From NCBI GenBank assembly GCA_001995005.1, contig MDJN01000123.1, positions 1 to 10,828 on the forward strand: 10,828 nucleotides of DNA, read 5' to 3'. Numbering within the stretch: the stretch's first letter is position 1; each line of letters opens with the position of its first letter. A program made the translations under genes and the position numbers. This DNA comes from Candidatus Parepulonipiscium sp. PG-Nun2H_MBin03. GTDB lineage: Bacteria > Bacillota > Clostridia > Lachnospirales > Cellulosilyticaceae. The notes under the pieces were generated by a model. The model did no database searches. It had not been told where the DNA came from and worked only from the letters and a program-made list of their open reading frames with translations. Shown piece by piece: positions 5,446 through 10,828 of the stretch.

Positions 5446-7758
5446 TTACTGCATAGTTTGTACAATAATTTTTGAACCTTTGTCTATTTGTGTTCCTTCT
5501 TTTGGTATTTGCGTAACAATTTGCCCGTCTCCAGTCGCTTCTATTTGTAACGTCGCATTCAATTTTGCATTTGCTTGCTCAACAGTTAATCCAACTAAAT
5601 TTGGTACATATATTAAGTTTTCGGGGCTATCCGTTTCTAAATAAAGCGTTATGTTGGATGCTTTAGGCAACTTTGTATTTGCATTTGGATATTGGTCTAT
5701 AATGACATTTCCTCCACCTTGTATAATATACTCAAACTCTTTGACATGAATTTGGTTAATAGCCTCATAGATATCTGTACCTATAAAATTTGGCACTTCA
5801 ATTAAATTATCGTTTTCCGTTTCCACAACGCCATCTGGACTTATACCAAGGTAAGGTAATACATCTTTCATAATGTCGCTAAATACCTTTGCAGTACCAC
5901 CTACCACTTCGTCTCCTTCATCCAACAGTATCATGGCAATTACTTCTGGATTTTTAACAGGGGCATATCCTATAAACGATAGTATTTCTACTCCCTCCGC
6001 TCTAGGGTACCCTTTTTCTGCCGTTCCCGTCTTTCCTCCAATGCTATATCCAGAGATATTTGCAAATCCCCCTGTTCCTTCCACCACTACACTACGCATA
6101 TATTCGGCAAGCAAAGTAGATGTTTCAGTGGATATAACTTGTCTTTTCAAGCTAGGAGTAGCTTTATATATTATTGCATCATTTTGGTCTACAATATGAG
6201 ATACAACATACGGTTCCAACAAATAACCACCATTTATAACAGAAGAAAATGCCGTTAACAGTTGCATTGCATTTAACATAAATGTTTGTCCCATAGATGA
6301 TGTTGCTTTTTCCACAGGGCCTAGTTCTGATAATGAATGTATTATACCAACGCTCTCTCCTGTTAAGTCTATACCCGTTTTTTCAAGCAGGCCATATTGT
6401 AACATATAGCTATGAAATACATCATTCGGCACTAATTGTGCAATAGCTATAACGCCGGGGTTACACGAATTTGCAAGTATTTGCTTAACATTTTGTATTC
6501 CGTGCCCTGATGTATGCCAGCATTTAATCGTTTCACCCGCAACATTTATATATCCTGGACAATTTGCCGTAAATGTATCTACATCTAAATATCCTGTATC
6601 AATTGCCGCTGCCACCATCAGTGGCTTAAACGTAGACCCTGGTTCATATAGATTATGAATACTGTAATTTTTCCAAGCAGTATTCAGTTGTGCACTTTGT
6701 TCTTCTGCTGTCATCTCACTCCATACGTCTTGACCCACTTGGCTTGATAAATTTCCATATGTTGTAGGGTTAAATGTAGGGTATGAATACATAGCATAAA
6801 TTTCGCCTGTATTTGGATTCATAACTATAGCCGCTGCCCCTTCTGGGTCTGCTTGCTCTACGTATTCTTTCATTGCTCTTTCCACTTGTTGTTGGATTAC
6901 TTCGTCAACTGTTAAAACAATCGTATCTCCATTTACAGCTGGCAAAGTTTCTTTCATAAATATTTCGCCACTTTGTAGGGTAGTATAAATTCTGCCGTCT
7001 TGCCCTTCTAAATAATCATTATAAAACTGCTCTATGCCGTATTGTCCTGTTTGATTATTATAAAAGCCTATTAACGAAGCAGCAAAATCCCCTTTTGGAT
7101 ATGTTCTAATAAACGATGGTTCATACCACACACCTTGCAGGGATAATTTTGCTAACATATCTTTATCCGCAGTGACAATATCTTTTTGCATAATTCTATA
7201 ACTACTATTAGGATTATTATTTATTACATCCCATATCTCTTGCGTAGTAATACCAATATAGTTTGCAAGTTCTTCAACTGTTCTATTTTGTTGTTCTACA
7301 CTAACATCATTTAGCAATATCTTTGGGTCTAAAATAATATGATACGTAATTTGGCTTGTTGCAATAGTTTTATTATTCCTATCAACAATGTTACCACGTA
7401 ATGGATTTATTGTTACATCTTGAGCACCCATCATCTCTAATACAATTAGTTCATACTGCTCACTTTTATGCATATATAAATAAGTCATTTTTCCTATTAA
7501 TAATAACATAATAAATATATATCCCGATGCTAATATAAATGTTCTTTTAAGTTGCATCTTATACCTATACTTTGGTTTGATTGGCCTATTTATAACTTCT
7601 AATATTGGAAATCTACTTTTTACACCGCTTTTTTTACGCCTAGTAGGCTGCTTTTGCTCACTATTCCCTAGTTTTTCTCGAACTATAGGTTTTTCAGGTG
7701 ATGGCAAATTATACTTGTTCGCCTTATCTCTTATGATATGTTCTCTTTTATTTTCCAT
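5446..7758 (-). CDS. Division-type class B penicillin-binding protein (FtsI/PBP2B-like), two PASTA domains
   Basis: A septal peptidoglycan D,D-transpeptidase, expected to work with FtsL/DivIC-type proteins and FtsW; the homolog in Bacillus is PbpB. The protein has 770 residues. It opens with an unusually long basic, Pro/Lys-rich cytoplasmic tail (1-72), then one membrane helix (about 74-96). The dimerisation domain has LRGNIVDRN (120-128). The catalytic domain has S375-TF-K378, S431-C-N433 and K576-T-G578, all intact. Two PASTA domains follow (about 651-707 and 715-769). Cys400, Cys413 and Cys432 lie at +25, +38 and +57 from the active serine. The start at 7758 overlaps the upstream ftsL-like gene by 11 nt; its ribosome site is weak (GUGAAAG), so coupling is likely. 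Starting at Met68 would leave a long gap and has a poorer SD. A 71-nt spacer leads to spoVD. Confidence 0.9.
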   Translation of the reverse strand: MENKREHIIRDKANKYNLPSPEKPIVREKLGNSEQKQPTRRKKSGVKSRFPILEVINRPIKPKYRYKMQLKRTFILASGYIFIMLLLIGKMTYLYMHKSEQYELIVLEMMGAQDVTINPLRGNIVDRNNKTIATSQITYHIILDPKILLNDVSVEQQNRTVEELANYIGITTQEIWDVINNNPNSSYRIMQKDIVTADKDMLAKLSLQGVWYEPSFIRTYPKGDFAASLIGFYNNQTGQYGIEQFYNDYLEGQDGRIYTTLQSGEIFMKETLPAVNGDTIVLTVDEVIQQQVERAMKEYVEQADPEGAAAIVMNPNTGEIYAMYSYPTFNPTTYGNLSSQVGQDVWSEMTAEEQSAQLNTAWKNYSIHNLYEPGSTFKPLMVAAAIDTGYLDVDTFTANCPGYINVAGETIKCWHTSGHGIQNVKQILANSCNPGVIAIAQLVPNDVFHSYMLQYGLLEKTGIDLTGESVGIIHSLSELGPVEKATSSMGQTFMLNAMQLLTAFSSVINGGYLLEPYVVSHIVDQNDAIIYKATPSLKRQVISTETSTLLAEYMRSVVVEGTGGFANISGYSIGGKTGTAEKGYPRAEGVEILSFIGYAPVKNPEVIAMILLDEGDEVVGGTAKVFSDIMKDVLPYLGISPDGVVETENDNLIEVPNFIGTDIYEAINQIHVKEFEYIIQGGGNVIIDQYPNANTKLPKASNITLYLETDSPENLIYVPNLVGLTVEQANAKLNATLQIEATGDGQIVTQIPKEGTQIDKGSKIIVQTMQ

Positions 7759-8152
7759 ATTTTATATAACTTTCACTGTTAATTTCTATATAAATTATCT
7801 GATGAGGTAGCGGTTGCCTCATATCCAAATCTTCTATAGCCTTTTGTTCTATTGTATTCAGGTCTAAGTTTAATGCAATATTAGCTTTGGTCTCATTTAT
7901 AATACTCTTTAGTTCTTGATTTTCAGTAGTTAAATTATTCATATAGTTTTGTCTCGCTAAATAATATGTAGTAAGGTTTACATATAAAAACGCTGAGATG
8001 AATATAGTTAAACAACATAAAGCCATAGTCTTTACAGCAGGACTCATTTTAGGCTCTACTGCTTGTTCTAACTGTTGCTTAGGTTTTGGTTGTTCTTGTA
8101 AATATTCATCATATGCATATGCATCATATTGGTATGAATTCCCCCTTGGCAT
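7748..8152 (-). CDS. ftsL: FtsL/DivIC-like cell division protein
   Basis: A small bitopic division protein of 134 residues. The N-terminal cytoplasmic part (1-40) is rich in Tyr, Gln and Glu. One membrane helix spans about 42-64. A predicted extracellular coiled coil (about 66-95, with NLTTENQELKSII) follows. The end reads IEQKAIEDLDMRQPLPHQII, matching the typical IExxAxxxLGMxxP...Q pattern of FtsL/DivIC. Such proteins link FtsQ/DivIB-type partners to the FtsW-FtsI synthase. Sequence conservation in the family is low, so identity rests on topology, this C-terminal motif and position between rsmH and the division PBP. The start at 8152 has GGGAGG 5 nt upstream; this SD overlaps the region just after the rsmH stop, 12 nt away. 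The 3' end overlaps the PBP gene by 11 nt. Confidence 0.85.
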   Translation of the reverse strand: MPRGNSYQYDAYAYDEYLQEQPKPKQQLEQAVEPKMSPAVKTMALCCLTIFISAFLYVNLTTYYLARQNYMNNLTTENQELKSIINETKANIALNLDLNTIEQKAIEDLDMRQPLPHQIIYIEINSESYIKYGK

Positions 8153-8164
8153 TATAACCTCCCT

Positions 8165-9091
8165 TTAAATTTTCTCTATAGCTCTAAGTTTTGCACTTTG
8201 TGAACGTGAATTAATATCTAATTCACATTGGGTTGGTATAACTGGTTTTCTAGTGATAATTTTTACATTACTTTCCTTATTACACACACACACTGGAAAG
8301 CTGCTTGGACAAGTACATGGATTTTGTAATTCTTTAAACGTATGTTTAACTATCCTATCTTCTAGGGAATGAAAAGTTATAATACATAATCTCCCACCCA
8401 CACTTAAGCTATTAACTATTTTTTTTATAGTAGGAGCTATTATGTCTATTTCTTTATTAACTTCTATCCTAATTGCTTGAAATGTACGCTTAGCAGGGTG
8501 ACTGTTTGCTTGCCTAGCAGATGCGGGAATAGCTTTTTTAATGACTTCTACTAACTCTAATGTAGTATCAATAGGTCTAGCTTGTACAATAAATTTTGCT
8601 ATTCTTGCAGCCCACTTTTCTTCTGCATAATCCTTAATAATTTTAGCTAGCTCATCTTCTGAGTAACTATTTATAACATCATGTGCACTAAAATTGCTGT
8701 CTTGATTCATACGCATATCCAATCTTGCATCTTTCATATATGAAAATCCACGTTCAGACTCATCTATCTGGTGCGAAGATACGCCTAGGTCTAATAACAT
8801 TCCGTCTATTTGCGTAACACCTAATTGTGACAAAACTTCATCAACCATACTAAAATTGTTTTTTATGATGTGTATTTGTGGGTGAACATTTGCTAATCTC
8901 TGTTTAGAAATATTTATAGCATTATTATCTTGGTCAATTCCTATAAATGTTGCGTTTTTTGTAAGCCGGTTGCATATATACAATGCATGCCCTGCCCCTC
9001 CTAGCGTACCATCTACATAAGTTCCATTAGGTTTAATATTAAGAGCATCTATACACTCTTCTAATAATACTGATATATGTTTAAATTCCAT
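8165..9091 (-). CDS. rsmH: RsmH (MraW), 16S rRNA (cytosine-1402-N4)-methyltransferase
   Basis: RsmH is an S-adenosylmethionine-dependent enzyme that methylates N4 of C1402 in the decoding centre of 16S rRNA. The protein has 308 residues, the normal length. Motifs in order: HISVLLEE (5-12), SAM-binding DGTLGGAGH (27-35) and GIDQD (51-55), LLDLGVSSHQID (99-110), ERGFSY (113-118), DARLDMRM (121-128), HPAKRTFQAIRIEVN (198-212), ITFHSLEDRIVK (238-249) and NSRSQSAKLRAIE (294-306). A cysteine cluster CTCPSSFPVCVC (259-270) is present, as I recall for many Firmicute members. The start at 9091 has AAAGGA about 8 nt upstream. It is usually preceded by mraZ; here a Spo0E-like gene lies 79 nt upstream instead. 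It is followed closely by ftsL and the PBP gene. Confidence 0.97.
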   Translation of the reverse strand: MEFKHISVLLEECIDALNIKPNGTYVDGTLGGAGHALYICNRLTKNATFIGIDQDNNAINISKQRLANVHPQIHIIKNNFSMVDEVLSQLGVTQIDGMLLDLGVSSHQIDESERGFSYMKDARLDMRMNQDSNFSAHDVINSYSEDELAKIIKDYAEEKWAARIAKFIVQARPIDTTLELVEVIKKAIPASARQANSHPAKRTFQAIRIEVNKEIDIIAPTIKKIVNSLSVGGRLCIITFHSLEDRIVKHTFKELQNPCTCPSSFPVCVCNKESNVKIITRKPVIPTQCELDINSRSQSAKLRAIEKI

Positions 9092-9122
9092 ATGCTTTTC
9101 CTTTTAATTTATTCTTAGTTCT

Positions 9123-9151
9123 ATTTTAGAGGTATTTTTTATATTTTGCAA
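9123..9151 (-). promoter_or_regulatory. Candidate sigma-A promoter for rsmH
   Basis: On the minus strand, TTGCAA (9151-9146) and TAAAAT (9128-9123) are separated by exactly 17 bp. The -35 matches consensus at 4 of 6 positions and the -10 at 5 of 6. A start near 9115 would give a leader of about 24 nt with the rsmH ribosome site. The surrounding DNA is very AT-rich, where such boxes arise by chance, so this is moderate evidence. Confidence 0.5.
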
Positions 9152-9170
9152 GCATATAGTAGTAATTTAT

Positions 9171-9320
9171 CTAATTATTTTTGTAATATGCACTAATTAG
9201 CCCATCTAGTTTCTCGCTCAATCTATATACCTCTTCTTGAAAAATGCTATTCTCCGTGTGCTCAATTAAATTATTTAAATCATTTTGTGTCTTAACAATC
9301 ATATCCAGTGTAATTTCCAT
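9171..9320 (-). CDS. Spo0E-family aspartyl-phosphate phosphatase-like mini-protein (49 aa)
   Basis: A 49-residue ORF beginning MEITLDMIVK and ending with a TAG at 9171. The C-terminal half reads VYRLSEKLDGLISAYYKNN. This matches the Spo0E family signature SxxLDxLIxxYY, with Ser35, Asp39, Leu41-Ile42 and Tyr45 in place, and the N-terminal half is a second amphipathic helix (LNNLIEHTENSI). Spo0E proteins dephosphorylate Spo0A~P and restrain sporulation; small relatives are common in spore formers and most are uncharacterised. The start has AAAGGA 9 nt upstream and a near-consensus promoter at 9348-9376, which strongly supports expression. It is the first gene of the minus-strand block, 79 nt before rsmH. 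The family call rests on a short motif; the actual target is unknown. Confidence 0.78.
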   Translation of the reverse strand: MEITLDMIVKTQNDLNNLIEHTENSIFQEEVYRLSEKLDGLISAYYKNN

Positions 9321-9347
9321 TTATATCAGTCCTTTGCATTTTTTTAC

Positions 9348-9376
9348 ATTATACACAGAATTTTGGTAAAAATCAA
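9348..9376 (-). promoter_or_regulatory. Sigma-A promoter for the Spo0E-like gene and the dcw block
   Basis: On the minus strand, TTGATT (9376-9371) and a perfect TATAAT (9353-9348) are separated by exactly 17 bp. A start near 9341 leaves about 20 nt of leader with the AAAGGA ribosome site. This is the best promoter in the window. No terminator is seen between the Spo0E-like gene and rsmH, so transcription may continue into the cell-division genes. Confidence 0.75.
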
Positions 9377-9455
9377 CTCTTAATCTGCATATTAGTAACA
9401 TAAATTTGCCAAAACAAGTTTTTGTTACAATTTAATTACTTTTATAGTAGGTTTA

Positions 9456-9520
9456 TTGCTTTTTTTTAAGAAATATGTTAATATTATAGTAATTAACGGA
9501 ACTGTTACCTTAACAGAACC
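9456..9520 (+). promoter_or_regulatory. Putative promoter and inverted-repeat region of the stalk-protein gene
   Basis: A weak promoter candidate is TTGCTT (9456-9461), 17 bp, TAATAT (9479-9484); TATTAT and TATAGT just downstream are alternatives. Two inverted repeats follow. GTTAAT (9477-9482) with ATTAAC (9492-9497) straddles the -10. CTGTTA-CCT-TAACAG (9502-9516), extended by outer GG and CC (9498-9520), is a 3-nt-loop hairpin in the 5' leader. The hexamer TGTTAC also occurs at 9423-9428 and, inverted, at 9395-9400. Operator or leader-hairpin roles are inferred. The ribosome site is AAGGGAG, 7 nt before the ATG at 9545. Confidence 0.4.
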
Positions 9521-9544
9521 TAAGTAATCGAAGGGAGAAAACGC

Positions 9545-10654
9545 ATGAAACTTTTAAAGAGCAAGCCCATAGCATTAGGTCTTACAACTTTATTATTAAG
9601 TACAATACCTACTTCTAATACGTTTGCTTCAACAATACGTAATTTAGAAGCGTATTATGATAATATTCAAATTACTGTAAATGACCAATATCGCCAAACT
9701 AGTGTAGAACCATTTATAGTAGATGGAATTACATATGTAGGGGTAAGAGATATCGGAAATTTATTTAACATTACTGCCGACTGGGATTCATCAAATAAGA
9801 TGGTAAAATTATCAGGTGGCTTATCTTCTACTAATGAATTAGCCTATCAACAACAGCTTTTAATGCTCAATAACCAAATTGAGGATTTAGAGGCAAAAAT
9901 CAAGCAGTATGAACAATTATCTGGTGAGATATTTGTTGGAGATTTAGCTACAGCATTAACTAATGTTGCAAATACGTTCTATAACGAATATGGCATGTTA
10001 TGGACCTTTAGCGTAGATGAATACTCAACTTATTTATATTTAGAAATCGAATTTGATGGTAGCAAATATTTAGAAGAATTTTCTGAGATTAGTTCAACTC
10101 AGCTTAATAGATTTATAGAAGATGTTTGCGATGTACTTTTAGATGGGTTAGTTAACAGTACTATAGAAGATATGAAAATTAAAGGCGAAGTTTATGATAC
10201 AGCAAACAAAGATATATTAGCCTTGTTTGAATATGATAATTATAACCTTACCGTAGAAGAGTATGAATCAACTGCAACTGCAGAAGACTCAGAAGTAAAT
10301 ATTACGGATATGTTAGAAACTGAATATAGTAATCGTTTTACAAATATATATACAATCTACGGAAATAGATTCTCTCTTAATATTGTAGACTTTAGTATCA
10401 CTGAAAAATCAAATGGTGCAGTATACTTTGTAGTAGAAGTAGATGCGTCAGATTATTTAGACGATTGGAATAACATTGATACAGACTATTTAGGAAATAT
10501 TGTAGATATTCTTGACGATATTGTAGATGAAATAGAAGCTAATTATGAATTAAGCTTTAATAGCGGTGAAATCGTAGGGTATATAGATTCCTCTAGTGGA
10601 TCAGAACTTTTAGCATATGATAGATACGGTTTACACATTCACACAGTAGAATAG
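9545..10654 (+). CDS. Secreted stalk-domain (copper amine oxidase-like N-terminal) protein with duplicated C-terminal domain
   Basis: A 369-residue exported protein of unknown function. Residues 1-28 form a signal peptide (KLLKSK, hydrophobic core, then TFA before the likely cleavage site). Residues 33-90 match the copper-amine-oxidase-like 'stalk' domain: AYYDNIQITVND, PFIVDGITYVGVRDI, then WD and KMVKLSG. This domain is common in secreted clostridial proteins and does not imply oxidase activity. A coiled coil follows (97-126). The rest is two diverged copies of one domain, about 132-236 and 252-369: YLYLEIEFDGSKYLEEF (163-179) aligns with VYFVVEVDASDYLDDW (293-308), and LFEYDNYNLTV (227-237) with LAYDRYGLHIHTV (356-368). 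The second half is strongly acidic. There is no LPXTG motif or C-terminal helix, so it is probably released or wall-associated. Start supported by AAGGGAG. The stop codon lies inside a 21-nt dispersed repeat. Confidence 0.85.
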   Translation: MKLLKSKPIALGLTTLLLSTIPTSNTFASTIRNLEAYYDNIQITVNDQYRQTSVEPFIVDGITYVGVRDIGNLFNITADWDSSNKMVKLSGGLSSTNELAYQQQLLMLNNQIEDLEAKIKQYEQLSGEIFVGDLATALTNVANTFYNEYGMLWTFSVDEYSTYLYLEIEFDGSKYLEEFSEISSTQLNRFIEDVCDVLLDGLVNSTIEDMKIKGEVYDTANKDILALFEYDNYNLTVEEYESTATAEDSEVNITDMLETEYSNRFTNIYTIYGNRFSLNIVDFSITEKSNGAVYFVVEVDASDYLDDWNNIDTDYLGNIVDILDDIVDEIEANYELSFNSGEIVGYIDSSSGSELLAYDRYGLHIHTVE

Positions 10655-10671
10655 AAGAAAACTTCATTCAG
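10651..10671 (+). repeat. 21-nt exact repeat, copy 2 (overlaps the stop codon of the stalk-protein gene)
   Basis: Identical over 21 nt to 3274-3294 and in the same orientation. The TAG stop of the stalk-protein gene (10652-10654) is bases 2-4 of the repeat. The flanking hairpins seen beside copy 1 are absent here, so this is a fragment or an independently maintained short element. Confidence 0.85.
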
Positions 10672-10677
10672 ATAAAC

Positions 10678-10706
10678 AAAAAAAGTGGAGTATTACACTC
10701 CACTTT
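10678..10706 (-). terminator. Intrinsic terminator of the sugar permease gene (possibly bidirectional)
   Basis: A perfect 10-bp stem, AAAGTGGAGT (10682-10691) and ACTCCACTTT (10697-10706), has a 5-nt loop ATTAC. On the minus strand the stem runs into seven T and then GTTT, a classic rho-independent terminator starting right at the permease stop codon. On the plus strand the stem is followed by an interrupted T-rich stretch (AAGCTTTTTGCTTTTT), so it may also end the convergent stalk-protein transcript, whose stop is 27 nt upstream. Confidence 0.88.
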
Positions 10707-10828
10707 AAGCTTTTTGCTTTTTAGATACTACGTCAAAAATAACTGCTGCTAAAAGTACAAAACCTTTAACTACTCTTTGATAGTTTGAATCAACACCCAT
10801 AATAGACATACCGAGGTTGATTACACAC
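10705..10828 (-). CDS. mglC: Sugar ABC transporter permease, MglC/RbsC family (C-terminal end, cut by window edge)
   Basis: Only the last 40 codons and the stop are present; the gene continues past the right edge. The peptide begins CVINLGMSIMGVDSNYQRVV, followed by KGFVLLAAVIFDVVSKKQKA. The INxGMxxxGVxxxxQxxVKGxVLLxAVxFD pattern and short basic tail are typical of the C-terminus of permeases of the galactose/methyl-galactoside (MglC) and ribose (RbsC) importers. These form the membrane channel, with a periplasmic-type binding protein and an ATPase expected upstream, outside the window. The MglC assignment is favoured from the overall look of the tail, but substrate cannot be settled from 40 residues. 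The gene is convergent with the stalk-protein gene and ends at a strong terminator. Confidence 0.75.
   Translation of the reverse strand, partial: CVINLGMSIMGVDSNYQRVVKGFVLLAAVIFDVVSKKQKA

Larger units (their letters stand above)
9321..9544. other. Divergent intergenic region between the Spo0E-like gene and the stalk-protein gene
   Basis: This 224-nt AT-rich stretch separates the minus-strand dcw block from the plus-strand stalk-protein gene. It holds the strong minus-strand promoter, a weak plus-strand promoter, two inverted repeats near the plus-strand start and three copies of TGTTAC (one inverted). AACAA-GTTT-TTGTT (about 9413-9426) is a further small palindrome. No mraZ or other ORF is seen here. 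Confidence 0.6.

Noticed and set aside
5873..6199. 108-codon plus-strand ORF inside the division PBP gene
   Set aside because: Antisense to the region around the KTG motif, low-complexity Ser/Pro/Val content and no SD; shadow ORF.
9545..9820. Copper amine oxidase enzyme
   Set aside because: Only the N-terminal-like stalk module is present; there is no catalytic domain, topaquinone motif or copper-binding histidines.

Overview
The window looks like the chromosome of a low-GC, endospore-forming Firmicute of the Clostridia. The signs are AT-rich DNA with strong AAGGAGG-type ribosome binding sites, a tandem FtsI-type PBP and SpoVD with C-terminal PASTA domains, a Spo0E-family mini-protein, and a secreted protein with a copper-amine-oxidase-like 'stalk' domain. 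MurE carries the DNPR motif, which predicts meso-diaminopimelate peptidoglycan. I cannot name genus or species from sequence alone; Lachnospirales/Cellulosilyticaceae-like is a guess.

Layout. Positions 1-9320 are one block read on the minus strand. In transcription order (right to left) it holds a 49-aa Spo0E-like gene missing from ordinary ORF lists, rsmH, an ftsL-like gene, a division-type class B PBP, spoVD, a 362-nt spacer, murE, murF and the first 83 codons of mraY. This is the division and cell-wall (dcw) cluster: RsmH modifies 16S rRNA, the FtsL-like protein and PBP belong to the septal synthase, SpoVD makes spore cortex peptidoglycan, and MurE, MurF and MraY carry out successive precursor steps. 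No mraZ is seen next to rsmH. Promoter-like sites lie before the Spo0E-like gene, rsmH and murE, so the block probably has several transcription starts.

Positions 9321-9544 are a divergent regulatory region. Positions 9545-10654 (plus strand) encode a secreted acidic protein: signal peptide, stalk domain, short coiled coil, then two diverged copies of an unrecognised domain of about 110 residues. From 10705 to the right edge, on the minus strand, is the C-terminus of an MglC/RbsC-type sugar ABC permease, followed by a clear intrinsic terminator.

No wholly new system is visible. The points most worth a second look are: (1) an 8-bp perfect inverted repeat that pairs the spoVD Shine-Dalgarno with an upstream anti-SD and is followed by a U7 tract; (2) a GC-rich hairpin element in the spoVD-murE spacer, with an exact 21-nt segment repeated 7.4 kb away across the stop codon of the stalk-protein gene; (3) the Spo0E-like gene at the head of the dcw block; (4) KTA instead of KTG in SpoVD, and cysteines in both PBPs at positions resembling the redox switch of Bacillus SpoVD; (5) the duplicated unknown domain in the secreted protein.
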